Origin: Phytoseiulus persimilis
Lineage: Eukaryota > Arthropoda > Arachnida > Mesostigmata > Phytoseiidae
Direction: 5' to 3'
NCBI GenBank assembly: GCA_037576195.1
Contig: CM075103.1
Location: 11,656,001-11,720,000 of the forward strand
DNA: 64,000 nucleotides
The notes beneath the pieces were generated by a model. That model saw only the letters and a program-made list of their open reading frames with translations. It was not told where the DNA came from and did not search any database. Positions 24,684 through 37,100 of this stretch are shown here, piece after piece. Position 1 is the stretch's first letter; each line of letters starts with the position of its first letter. Both the position numbers and the translations under genes were made by a program.

Positions 24684-27600
24684 CTGGAAAGAGACAGAGA
24701 ATCATTGGTAACAGATCCTGACTCGGTGAGGTGGTTACGGTCGCATTGCGTCTTTCCATTACTGGAGAGCGAGCTGAAAAGCGTCGGAACGATTCTCTCT
24801 ATGATGAGATTTTCCGGAGTTTCGACCCCGCGACTCCAGATTAACATCGGGATCCGCTCGATGATCGGATTTCCCATGTTGGCATTTTCGGTCGCACTCC
24901 TGCCTTTCAACGCATCGCCGACTTTTCGTTCTTCTATCGAACCTACGACGTTTTAGATTCGGAATCGCGTTTACAAGCTTCGGCGTACGCCTCGCCGACC
25001 AAGTTTGTCGGCCGGCGGACCGGGAGGCGGACCCGATCATTCCATTTCGCATCGGGGATCCCTGTCAGACTCCTGGAGTTCAACGCCAGAGGTCGGAGCT
25101 CGGTCCGTGGCATCGTTGATACCAAAGTTTACGATATGCTTACGCAGATGGGATGGTCAGCAGACAGTGTCGCTCGTAAAAAGACTCGAGTTCAGAGAAC
25201 ACCTTTGAATTCATGGCCGATAAAATGACTTTCCACTGGGAAACACCCTGTGGATTTATCTCGGAACCGCAAAAGTCCCCACAAGGTCTCGGAGACCTGG
25301 GCAGCCGGTTTCGCAATCGAATGCTCCTGACCCCGGAGTCGCCCGCTCGGAGCGGTGTTCTCCCCGCCCGAAAGGGTGGAGGAAAGAACCGACGTGAAAA
25401 TCGAACAGAATCACGACCTTGAATCATGCTCGGGAGGTTTCGTTCCCGAAACTTCGGCTTCTCGAAAGAACGGTGAGTTCGCAGTTCGGAAAAACCATGA
25501 GTACAGCACGCGCCGTTTTGTGGGATCTCGTCGGCGCTTCAAATCGGAGCCGTGGGATAATAGAACCGAGACTTCAGAGAACTTTTGGGTTTTCCCAAAA
25601 AAGGCAGCTCCGTGATTTATAATTTTGAATCATCGAGGACCACCTGACGATTCCTGAATAGCTCTGAACTACCTGATGCTGTCAGCTGACATGCATTTAG
25701 AAGAGCATTTGGCTGTGAGCACGTTCGCACCGTTAGTCATGAATGGTGTCTGTTTCCATGCCAGGAACTGTTTTGAAAGCGAAGCGGTCGCTCGAAGGCC
25801 TTATCACCACGGATGAAAGACATCGGATACCTTCCCCGGGCTTCTCTACGATATGCGCTTCTCATAATTGGTGGGAATCCAGTCGAAACCGCAGCAAGAG
25901 CTTGCATTCATTCAACGAATAAGAATTTTTCGGAGCAGTGATACCTGCTTGAAAACGTTGACACTCAACTCGCAGTCCCCGTCCGAGGGTTTCATTTTCA
26001 CGCAATCATCGGAATTCGAGCCAGAGTTCGGTTTAACGAAGAATGACCAGCCGCGGTTGGGAAAAGTCACATGGAAAATGAGAGATATCGCACAGTGTTT
26101 GCGGAGCTCCTGTGGTTGTTCTGAGAACGACAATGAGATACCACTCCCAGGACTGTCGGTGAGACGTGTTCTCATTTTTTAAATGAAACAACCGTGTGTA
26201 TCGACTGCTCTTCCGCCTATTTATCCGGCTGGCGGCCGCGTCATGTTCGGTGGTTTGTCTGGTCTTGGTTTGTAAGGCTGGCATCACAGGAACATTGGAG
26301 CAATCTATTTCGTGTCTGGCTGCTTTGAATTGAGATCAAAACTTCTTCAGAAGGTTTTTCGCCGGTCGGACAAGGGGCGCCGCGTTACTCTCTCCCGCTT
26401 TCGTACACAGAGCCGTCGGATCAGCCGAAGTGAAACAAAGGTGAAATTTCTTTCACTCCCTGCCTGTCCGAGCTTCGGTACAGCACGATCGTCTTGGCTC
26501 CTTCTGACAAGGTAATGCGGCCAGGGTCCAGTACTTGCGTAGTAAAAACTTTATGACGTGCTTCACATGCAACCTTTGCGTCGAGTGGATTACAACACAA
26601 AGCGATGTCGTACGAGGGGACCACAAACTGCGGCACGAAATAATTTGATTGAGGCCTCACTCTGAAGGACAAACCCTCCTCCACGAGAAAAATATGACTT
26701 CTTCGAGACTCGGTATTCTTCTACGTAATTCTCAATCGAGCGCTGGCGAATAATTTCTGAGCGTATCATGGACCAGCGGAGAGAGGGATTCATTCTTGCC
26801 GCGCGGAAACTCTGCTGAACCAGGCTCGAGGTATGCTCGTAATGATGGGGGCTGGATCGTTCGTGCGAGGAACCAGCAGTCATCGTTCTCTCGCAGCTCG
26901 ATAGACCTCGAACTTCCCTGAGCAGCGTCCTGTTAGCTCGACTTGAGCTCCACCTACATCTTGCGGGAGGTGTGCTGAAGCAGGGCGCTTACCAAACTCC
27001 CGGGTTCGGACAGTTGTCCTGACCGGTGAAAGCTTCGCTACACAGTGTTCAGGTTGCGGAGCGTTTGTCCACTGAGCATTTAGAAGATGGGACAGGTGGG
27101 ACGCTTTGATTACGATGTGACATAGTGAAACAAACGCTCGAGTCAGCGCGGATTTGAATGAGAAAGACTCCGTCTGATGGAAGTAACACCAGCGGCAATA
27201 GCACGGAAGAGAAAGCTACAATTCATCCGCCAACAAACAGGGCCTTCGCCACTCTGAAACGCTCTCGAAACAATGACTGGTTTCGTTTATCCGGCGGAAA
27301 CGGGCGGGTGCGCACTTTGGTAGCACACGCAACACCGCTGGCCCGAACAGGCGAGTTCTAAAATTGAAAATTACATTCGTAGGATATTTCCCGCGGTGAA
27401 CTTCTATCTGGGGATGCAGTGGCCATCAGGCAGTCCATCGAGACTGAAGGAACCGTTGGGATACCGTGATTTCTTATCCAAGTTCCACGATTTCCGAACT
27501 TTCCGCGGACGACCACAGAATGGAGCCCTCGGGTATCGCTTATCAGTAACACGCGTTAGCACCTCACGTAAAATAAAAGTCCACGGAACCCCGCAGGATC

Positions 27601-27876
27601 GAATCATATCCCCGGTTTCGAATCTTGGCCTCTTTCGATGCGAATTCTCTACGGGCTCCTTCCGACGTCAAAACTTCCGACTGCTTTTCTGAGCCTCCAA
27701 CAGCTGTGACTGGAATTTTCCAACATGCATCGCGAGCTGGTCGCTCTTCTTTAGATTCTTCCTTGTTCCCGCTTCCTCTATCCAACCACCCGACCGACTG
27801 GCCGCGCGCCTGTCCATCCGCCCGGGTTTTTCTAGGATGTCCACCACGCACAATTGGCAACTGTTTCGTTAGTCAG
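24684..27876. other. Probable neurabin 5' region, no gene recognised
   Basis: The neurabin start exon begins at an acceptor (tctctttccag) at about 24684-24694 on the minus strand. At least one untranslated exon and the promoter must therefore lie upstream, here or further right. I could not place them. Open frames are short and occur on both strands. Confidence 0.4.
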
Positions 27877-28833
27877 TCAGCGAGTCAGCCCGTTGTCGAG
27901 CAGGACAATTCTTAGACGGCGCGGCCCAAAAGCGAGTCTAACGTGCTCAAGCCCGGAACGGGTCCGCCGTCTCGTAGAGGAAGCAAATCGAAAGAGCCAT
28001 TCGTAGATGTTTGACGGTGCCGCAACGAAATCGCCATTGAGATTTATGGCCCTGTACGACAAGCGCGACATCCGTACCGGGGAAGCGAGGGAGCGGCGAC
28101 CGTTTATGCGAACTACACAAGGCTGCGGGGCGCCGCGACGCGACTTTCGAGAAAAGCGAAAGCTCCCTCGGGGAAACACGTTTCCGTCAGGAATCGTTTG
28201 AAGGATTCTGGCGAAACAGAGTTGTCGTGAGTCGCACGAGCAGCTCCCTGTCGACGATCGCGGAAGCAACGGGTCACAGCGGATCGGAGAGTGACGACAA
28301 GTTATCGCTGATTCATAATGAAATAACGTCTTCGAGACATCCGATGAGTCAGGACAATCGAAGTGACGGAGGAAGCGTCGGCCTGGATCACGGAATCCCA
28401 GGACGGGATCAACGACCGGAGGGAGCCGTAAATCATCAGGGAACTCATTGCCTCGATTACGGGAATTTCGGCCCCTTCGGTTCCTCTCAGCGAACGGTTC
28501 CGGCTGCGTCGATCTTCCGACTAAAGACGAAATCGTCCCGGAGGGACGCCCCATCGGCTGCGGACTAAACTTTTGCAAAATCCCGTTGAGCCGTAGCGTC
28601 GGCCGAGTCAGCGCCGAGAAGCTGATTGGTGAAATACAGGCCGAAGAGGCGTTAGAATTATCGGAATCAGCTGGGGCGTTCACAAACGCTCGTCTTTGCC
28701 GCAGAGGATGCGATTGGCTGTCCATAAAAACTACCTGCGAGCGTGCGATTATCAAGATCGCGTTCGTGTCGACGATTCGACGTAGTTCCACAACGGTCGG
28801 CGAAGGCGGCGGCATCGAAGAGATGAGAATCAT
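27877..28833 (-). CDS. Long uncharacterised ORF, doubtful gene
   Basis: An uninterrupted 318-codon frame from ATG to stop on the minus strand, unusually long for noncoding sequence in this window. The translation is arginine- and serine-rich, with no hydrophobic core pattern, no recognisable motif and no preference for G/C third positions. Plus-strand frames overlapping it (28227-28568, 28448-28921) are also open, which suggests that a lack of stop trinucleotides explains it. It could be an exonic part of the neurabin 5' region or simply chance. Confidence 0.15.
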   Translation of the reverse strand: MILISSMPPPSPTVVELRRIVDTNAILIIARSQVVFMDSQSHPLRQRRAFVNAPADSDNSNASSACISPISFSALTRPTLRLNGILQKFSPQPMGRPSGTISSLVGRSTQPEPFAERNRRGRNSRNRGNEFPDDLRLPPVVDPVLGFRDPGRRFLRHFDCPDSSDVSKTLFHYESAITCRHSPIRCDPLLPRSSTGSCSCDSRQLCFARILQTIPDGNVFPRGSFRFSRKSRRGAPQPCVVRINGRRSLASPVRMSRLSYRAINLNGDFVAAPSNIYEWLFRFASSTRRRTRSGLEHVRLAFGPRRLRIVLLDNGLTR

Positions 28834-29905
28834 CGGACAAAGCTATGCCAATATGTACTCGCTCGGAGTAGTGTGTTCGATGCAGGAGGGAGGAGTTGCT
28901 TCGGAACTGACAGCGGTGTAGTTGGGTAGAACGACTGTCACCTCGACTGAGCACCCCGCTCCGGAAAAGGAACTGCGGTCACAGAGGGTACGCAGCGCTG
29001 CGGTACAGAAGCGCACGGGGCGGATGTGCAACATGAGCAAACCTCCTCGCCACAGATGTGCCCTGATTGGCGCACAACCGGTTGAGGTGGTTAAACGAAA
29101 AGCCGCTTGATCCGCGGTTCCGTCAGAAAATCAAACTGATACACTCATCGAAGGATAACTTCGATAACCCATCGACCGCCCAGACGCTGAATCGACGGGC
29201 CGTATACTGATTTGCGCACGTGATCAAGAGTTGATCTGAAGGATTGACGGGCCGTCTGAACTGCTGGGCGATCGATGATTCGATCGTTGAACGATTGTTC
29301 AATCGATGAATATCCGCGAAATGAGAAAAAGATCGCTTGGTCGATCAGATTCGGCGAAACGTAGAAAAGTCGACCTGCACGCGTCAAACACGCTGTAGCA
29401 GCCGAGCGGACCATCAACAGACGATGCTTGAATGTGGGCAGTGCTGTTGCCACGGTAGTCGAAGCTCCTGGTCGGCTGTCCCTCGGCCTACCGGCCTGCC
29501 CGCCCGCCTGCCTGCATGCTTCGTGTTAACGGGTCAAACGGCAGCGAATGTCAGACGTTCTTTCGAATAAGTGTTCCATTTCCAAGCTTAGACGCAACCG
29601 GCCAGCAAAAGTTCCTCGAACATCAACCGAACGGTTCCTCTTCATCTGAGTGAGTGACATCGACGGAAAGAACGTTCCGCGAACCTCTATGGCCACTCGG
29701 CCAATGAGGCCTCCTTGAAGAGCGGGGAAAAATGGAGTTCTGGAGTGAATCCAATCTATCCCTCTTTCCCTCGAGAGACATGAGTTTCGGATCAATATTC
29801 ATCCTCCAGGTCCCTGCGACAATATCCAAGAGGGACGGGAATCCTACTGGCTGTTCTCACAAGGCTGGAACTCTCGTTCACGGAAAGAGAACTGGACCCC
29901 TCGGA

Positions 29906-29919
29906 CCCCCCCCCCCCCC
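29906..29919. repeat. Poly-C tract
   Basis: Fourteen consecutive C residues stand in intergenic DNA. The exact length may also reflect sequencing uncertainty. Confidence 0.8.
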
Positions 29920-32900
29920 TATTCCGATCGGGACGCTTGTAAATGAATTTACGTCATTGTTTCAGGCATTACGGCTCGATCTCTTCGCTTCATGTCGGGG
30001 CCTCAATTTTTCAGCTCCGAGGAAAAAACTAAAGCTATTTCGCTAAATCTCTGCTATCGGTTGTGCAGCGATGGTTCGTCTGCTCCGCTCGTTCATGCGT
30101 TCGTATGGATTGCACGCCTAACCCGAAGAGCCTTCCCCCGTGAAAGAGAGTCGCTCCAGAATTGTTCCAGACGGCGCCTGCCCCGAATCCCGGGAGGAAA
30201 TTCGTAAGCGATGGACGTTCGGTAGATTATCGATCCCGGTTCCCGGAGTGGGACGAAAGAGGAAGATTTCGAGGGAACGTGGACGCCACCGGTTACCCGG
30301 AAGCTCTCGATCAGCAGTTTCCGAGAGCAGAGGAGAGACACCCGCCGTCCGCGTCAGAGAAAGAAGCCGTTGACGCGCTTTTCAGCAACCGTTACCGACC
30401 GACGGACGAGTTCCCCAAGAGTGGAGCGTTCTGCCAGAAGCTAGAGTCAAGTTCCGTCGGTGGAATCTGCGAGCCAGGAGCACTTTTGAGCGAATGCTTA
30501 CATTAAAATTTTCATAACACGTGCTAGCTGCTTGTTCGTGGCGGCGCTTCCAACTCGGCGCGATTGAAGTCGATGCCTGACGTCAGCGACTTCGACCAAG
30601 TGTAACACCGACAAACAAATGGAATTGTAAAAGCGATTCAGATGTGAGGAAACGCGCCAGCGGAGGTGAAAAAGACTGGGGCGCAGCGCTGACTTCCATT
30701 TCTCAGGGAGTTTGGAACCATTCCACCTTTGAACGCTTCGGCGCAAGGAAAATGTTTCATCAAGCTCAACGAAGAACCGTTATGATGTACCGTCGAGAAA
30801 AGACGAAACTAACTGAGGCACGCGACGAAGAAAGTCGAGGGAAGTGTTCCCTCGTCAGCTGGAAGACTTGAAAAAAGCCAAATAAACGCGAGGAAAAAAA
30901 AGAAATTAGGTGGATGATGAAAAAAAAATAGCGATCACAGAGTGAATCGTGGGAAAGACCTGGTCTTCAGACGGCCGACCGCCGTTTAATTCGCAGTTCC
31001 AGACACCGCGGTTTGGTTAGGAATCGTTCTCGCTCCGCTCCGACAATTTCCCGCTCCCGAGAAGAACGCTGAGCTGATGAGCTGGGGTTGGAAAAACTGT
31101 TTGTTTCTACAGAGACAGTGCTCTTGAATCATTGAAATCACACGTCCGCAGGGCTCGCAACCACACCGCGTGCTCGCGGAACAAATCAAGGGAAGTAGAG
31201 GGAAAAGGTTCGCGATTGTATTCCATAGCTGACCTGGCTCTGACTGGCTCTGTTAGAGTCACAGAATTCGTAGACGAGGAATCGAACGCACAATCTGTAT
31301 CGGAAGTTTGACGAGGATTCCCCACAGGCACTTGAAGCGACAAGGGATGTTCCGTAGTAGAAATACCTTCCGGTGTTGCCGCGCGAAAAACACTCGAGGC
31401 GATAAGTGAAAGATTGGGAAAAGCTCACCGGTCATTCACTGAGGAATCGATGACTCGAACAGAAACCAATCGAGTCGTGAAAGATCCGGACGGAACACAA
31501 ACAGGAAGACTAACCCAATCAGACGAAGGCGGCTGAGCGTCTCAGGTGTTTCGTGAAGTGGACGAAGTCGTTTCCAGGATGGTTCTCACCCAGTTTTTCT
31601 CGAAACCCTGCGATCGCCGACAGCTTTGAAGATTCCCACGCTCGTTTAATTATTTCGGCCTACGCCGTACGGAGCAGTTTTCGTTGGAAAATATGAGCTC
31701 AGGAGCTTATCCGAGTGCAAGATCCCGAATCAGGACTCAGAAGGACTCAGGACCTCCCGTCAAAAGCAGGATAACAAACGCCTCCTTTGGACAGCCCTTC
31801 AGGAGCTCACGTCTAATCGACGCTGTTCATGAAGTCTGGCGAAGTCCTGTTAAGTTCCGGAGGGGAGGGAGTTGGACTTTCAAGACTTTTGTCCGATGAG
31901 CTTCGGGTGGAACGAACCAGGAGGGGCCGCCGGGAAGCTCCCAACGAGACGGGGCAAACTTCTAAATCGGGATTTCGAGAGGATTGGTTCCCTCCTTCTC
32001 TCGGATGACGCGACAGGTGCCAGGCGCCTCTGCGCCTGGAGCCCTCGAAGTCGGTTTCAAGCCTGTTGGGCGTTAGCACCAACGATGATGGTCCTCCGTA
32101 ACTTCGTAATGTTCAACGGGTGGGAGCATCCCTCTTTGCCACCTCGCCTCTAATCGGCGACGACTCAGAAGCAGGAACTATGCGCCGGTGGGAGAAATCT
32201 TGCTTCTGAATATTCCTCGCCGAGAGCCAATTACGATGATTCAACGGGTTTTTGAGAAGCTGATTTCCTCTTTTCTCAGGGAAGTTTTCCGACCCTTAGC
32301 GAACCGCGGAGAATTCGGACCGTGTTCGGCACGCTCCGGTGTGGGAAACATTCCACTGTCAAATCCGAGCTCGAAATGGGTATAACATCTGTCTCAGGAA
32401 TGTTTTCGCATCCATTCCAATCAGTAAGAAACTTTTTCAACAATTTCCGCTCTCGTTGAGCAACTCCGAGAATCGAAGCTCGAGACACATCTTTCACGGA
32501 TCGCGACACTGCAACAGCTGAGACTGTTTTCCACGACCACGTCATTGAGTATGCAGGGGCATCAGCATTCATCCCGCAGAGTTATGAGCTTTGGCTGAGA
32601 TGATTGGACAGCAGTAAAGTGAACGCGGAACGAGATGTTTTTATAGCTGTTGTTTCTTCCCCAGTTTCTGTGGATGCGTCCAGCGCCGAAATCGCAAAAA
32701 TGCGAGTAGAGCCGAGGCAACAAATGTTCCTGACAGACGCAAACGGCCTTGTCAAGCAGCTACAAAAAACGAGCCGAATGCCCTTTTGTGGCATCTGGGT
32801 GCAGCTTTCCCTGTCGCGGTTAAATCGCTCTACCGCGTCCGCGTGCTCACCCCACTGGCTTGTTCGGCGACGATGAACAAATTCGCAGGGTAAGTCCGAC

Positions 32901-34074
32901 CACTCCGGAAATATATGAGTTCATTTCCGAACCCTGCGTCCAAGCCCTGCGGCTCAGGAGGAGAGCTGTTATGATTACTGCGATGACGGCAACGATGCTC
33001 GGGTTGAGCGAGATTCGCGCCGTTTCTGGGAAAATTGTGTGCTTCGTCGCAATGCAGAAAAGTTGACTTCAGTGGCCGAGTCGCACGAGGGTAAACGAAG
33101 TCGAGTCAAAGCCAACAACGCGTCCAAATGGCGAAACTACCTCAGACTACATTCAACGGTGCTCAGCAAGCTGCCGTCGCGTCCAGGCGGCCGGTTGACC
33201 ATCGGCAGATTGCCGACGAGAAAGAGCACCGGTCATAAACTTTTCTCGACGGCTGAGAGCACTGCTGCACAAAAGGCTCGTGACTGGTTAATTCGCGACG
33301 ATTTCGTCCCGTTCTTCTGCCGCCCGCCGCCGCACAGAAGATCATATGAAAGCTTCGAGCCTCCTACACGTTTCGAGAAGCACGACGCCGGGTGAGTAAA
33401 TTCAAGCGGTTTCGGTCCCCTGGCGACCCTGGTGTCAAGTAATCGCTCCAACTCACGGTCAGAAATGTGAGCCGGAAGCGCTCACTGTCGCCGGGGATCC
33501 CTCACTCCAATAATTTCGGTCCCATCGCAGAGTTTTCCCGCCACTTTTCGAAAGTGCTCTCCGCACCATTCGTCTGGCTGATGTTTTCGGCGGGAACTTT
33601 GACCCCCTCCTTTGATTCCAACTTCGAAAAACGCTATCCGCCTCCGGGCTCTTGGTTCGGAAACGAGGCCGGCTCGTTTTTAGCTGATTTTGGTGAAAAT
33701 TCGGCAAATTTCCGAAGCCTCCTCAAACGACCTTTGTCTCGACGAAATCAGCTGACGATTGTCTCCGACCGCACGGAAGCTCAATATCTCCGGACTTGTC
33801 CCGTCTTCGTCCCGAAAGGTTCAAGTTCCCGTCTTTTCGAAGACCACGGAAACCTGACCTCTTCTGATTTGAAAAAGAACCTCTCACTTCCGGAACAATC
33901 GCCCTGGAGAGCCCATTCTGCTCAGCTTCGCGTTTCGGGTTACTTTCGGAAACGTTCATCCGGATTTCTCTTCGAATCTCCCTAACGAGCGTGTCATGTC
34001 TTTGACGATTAGGCACAATGGCCGAGCAGCGCAAAATAATAACGGGTATCCCACGCTGTTGGCGGGGGATAATA

Positions 34075-34103
34075 GGAATCCGAAACTTTTGAATTCGGAT
34101 TCC
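34075..34103. repeat. Perfect 10-bp inverted repeat
   Basis: GGAATCCGAA at 34075-34084 is perfectly inverted as TTCGGATTCC at 34094-34103 with a 9-base loop. No T-run follows and no gene context suggests a function. Confidence 0.6.
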
Positions 34104-37100
34104 GCGGAAACGCTGCATTTGATGCGTGAAATCAATTCAGTGACTGATTTCCCTAAATATGTTCTGAAGACGCGACGGATCCGGTAGCTGCTCGAGTCAC
34201 AATCGGGAACGCGCGTCAGATCAACGGAAGCGCTGGAGAACGAAGAGCCGTGGCTGTTGCAGGATCGATTCATATTTCACTCTCGAATTCCTTCTTCGAG
34301 AGCCACCAGGAGAGATCCTGTTCATCGTCCTGTTTTTTTTGGCATGATGCCGCTCACGAGGTTGTCCCGGTGCCACCGCGATCGTGAAGTTGGTCTCCGA
34401 ATGTTTTGTCTGCACGGGCAGGCCGAGGATCTGCTGAGATGAGCGCGAGCCTGCATAGACTGCCAGCGGTAGAAAGTGCACCGTCATGTTGAGAGCGAGC
34501 TCAGCCACTTCAGACTACGAGTACGATCAAGGAGCTTCCTTGAGAGTCCTCTCATTTTTCGCTTGTCTCTGGAGGAGGTACCGTGGAAGGACTTGAATGT
34601 TCTCAAGGAAACATCGGTCAGCCACAGAGAACATCTGAAGAAAACTCGCAAAATGTTTCCGCAGGGCTCCGTGGACGCGGTGCGAACGTTTCCCGATTTC
34701 TGGCGTTTCCGCGGAAGAAACGAGATAGCTTAAAATTAGCTGAAGGAATCGATTCCGGGCACTTGATGCCCTGACGGCTCTTCTTTCGGTGAGTCTCTGA
34801 TGTAGCCGTTTTCCGGCAAGACCCAATAAAGGTTCATGAAGAACAGAAGAAAGTGGCGTCTGATTCTGCTGGCAGCGAGCGAGGAAAACAGGAATGCCGA
34901 ACAAGTCAGCCAGCAATCAATCGCAGCGAGGATCCCACCGGCGAATCCCACGCATCGATAAGGAGAGAATATTTCAATCCGCCGAATCGCTCCCAGATGC
35001 GGTGAGCTTCTTTTCACTGCTCACGGAAAAGTCGGAACTCGAGCGCTTCCGCATGATTCGGAGCGCAATGGAACTTCAGCATTCGCTGAGGTTTCCAGTG
35101 ACCGTCACGTGAGCCGCCAAGTTCTCGAGCTGAACCTCAGGTTCCCGCGTCACGCGTCGTCGTCGCTGAGCTGTCATCAACGCTGCCTTTCCTATTGCCG
35201 CGTGTCCGTTGTAGGGCAAAAGTCGCGACACCCACACGATAACCTAGTTGTCGGGTGAAGGAGCGTCTCGCTGCTTCGAGCACAGAGATGACATGAATCG
35301 AGCGGATGAGAAACAATGGATTAGCAGTTAGCTTTCGAGACTCGGCCCGAGAGGGATTAACGGGAAAATCCCTTCGGATGTCGGATCCCGTTTACGAAAA
35401 TTACTTCGAGCTCGTTTGTCATACGGTAGTGGGATCAAGTGAAGAAGGAAGTCGTAAACAAAAAAGCAGAAAAGGATCAAAGAGCCGAGATCCTTGGAGC
35501 AGCGCCCGGGTGGAGTTTTAATTTTTTTCAGTGGCGCGAAAGCGGGCGAGCGAACTTCTTACCTGTGACAATCGATCGCTTTGCTCTTCGTATCGGAATG
35601 GTTCCGCTCTACAAATAGTCGATTGTAAGGAGCTCTTGTTGACTCCCTCTCTGAAGACTCGATCCAAAAGCAGTCCAAAACGAACGAAACCTGGACACTG
35701 CGCTGGGTATCGCATCTTTGCTCCGATAAGATGTAGGATGACGTAAATCTCAGGAACCATCACGACTTCCAGACAAAAAAGCGACCCGCTCAGCTCTCGA
35801 GCAGCTCGATGCTCCTTATGTGGGGAAAAACTGAGTCCCGAATCTTTTCTCCGATTTAGCGCCCGGAAAGCTCCCCGGATCTCTCGAGGCGTCAGCAGCA
35901 GGGCTTTCTAAGGAGTTTACTACACTTTCAACGCTCGAAAAAGTCGACATGTGTGGATTAGAGTTTCATGTCGGGGTGTGGACGCTGTGCAGACAGCGCG
36001 ACCGCTGCGGCTTGTGGGTGCACACGCTAATCGAGGCTTACACAAACATCCACTGCATGGACGATACTGTTTCATGGTCGGAATTTATAGGCGCTCGAGC
36101 TCATCCTATCAGTCAAGTTAGACATGGCCGGAACGATATTCTATCCCCTCTCGTGGACGTCCCTTCCGCTCGTTACAGAAATCCTCACATCTTCCTCCGT
36201 CGAAATTCGAGCCTCGATATTGGATCGAGCAACTTTGAGATTCGGGAACCTCGTTCCTATTTGTTTCCGGTTCGCTGCTTCTGTTTTTTTGGTTCTCATC
36301 ATCTTTGGTCAGTGCGTACAGTTGTTTCCAGCCTCGAGGTGGCTTCGAAAACTCGGCTAGTCGTGAGCGACATCCGGACGCAGCGATGTACATTGACTCA
36401 GTGACTCACTCAGAATCCTGGTCAGCGACAACGGCGCGAGTGAACACTGAAGAGCGACGTCATTGAATGGCAGCGTTCCTCGCGACTGGATCGTCCGTCG
36501 GTCGGTCGGTCCGTCCGGCGTCGACGTTGTTCTCCAAAGATGGAATCAAGCTGTACGCAAACGGTCAGCGACCTCAGCGACGTCGTTACCGTTATTCTGT
36601 ACAGGTGTTGGCGAACGTGAGGGCTGGTCTGCCGTTGGCAAAGGTACTCAGGACAGCAGCAGAAGATGCTGGAGGAGTGACAGTCGTTATGATACTCATG
36701 GTCTTGTGTTGTAACGATAGTGTCCGTTGAAACAGGATAGAGAGTTCCGTTGTTGCGCTCTGCTTACACGCTCCCCAACGAGAATATTTCCGACACGTTC
36801 GCGATCGACAATCATGGGTGCGCGCACAGACTCGTTCGTGCAAAAGTTCCGTTCTCCTAGGCCTCTATCAGGGCATTCTGAGGTCGGTTCGTTCGATTCG
36901 CCCCGTCCCGCGCAGACGATTCCTCCGAATAAGTTTTTTTTTCTCGGAAAGAGAGAGACGAGGAAACTGGCAGAGCCGAAAGCGAAGCATCCAGCAAATA
37001 TCATCAGACCAGGAACGAGAATCGGAGCGGACTGGGGTTCCACTTGAACAAAAGGAACAGCTGCTGTGCTGCAACATAGTTCCGAGCATTCTGTCAGAAC

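Noticed and set aside
33467-33985. 172-codon plus-strand ORF
   Set aside because: Overlaps open frames on the other strand and reads as Ser/Phe/Arg-rich sequence without motif, splice partner or gene-like codon choice.
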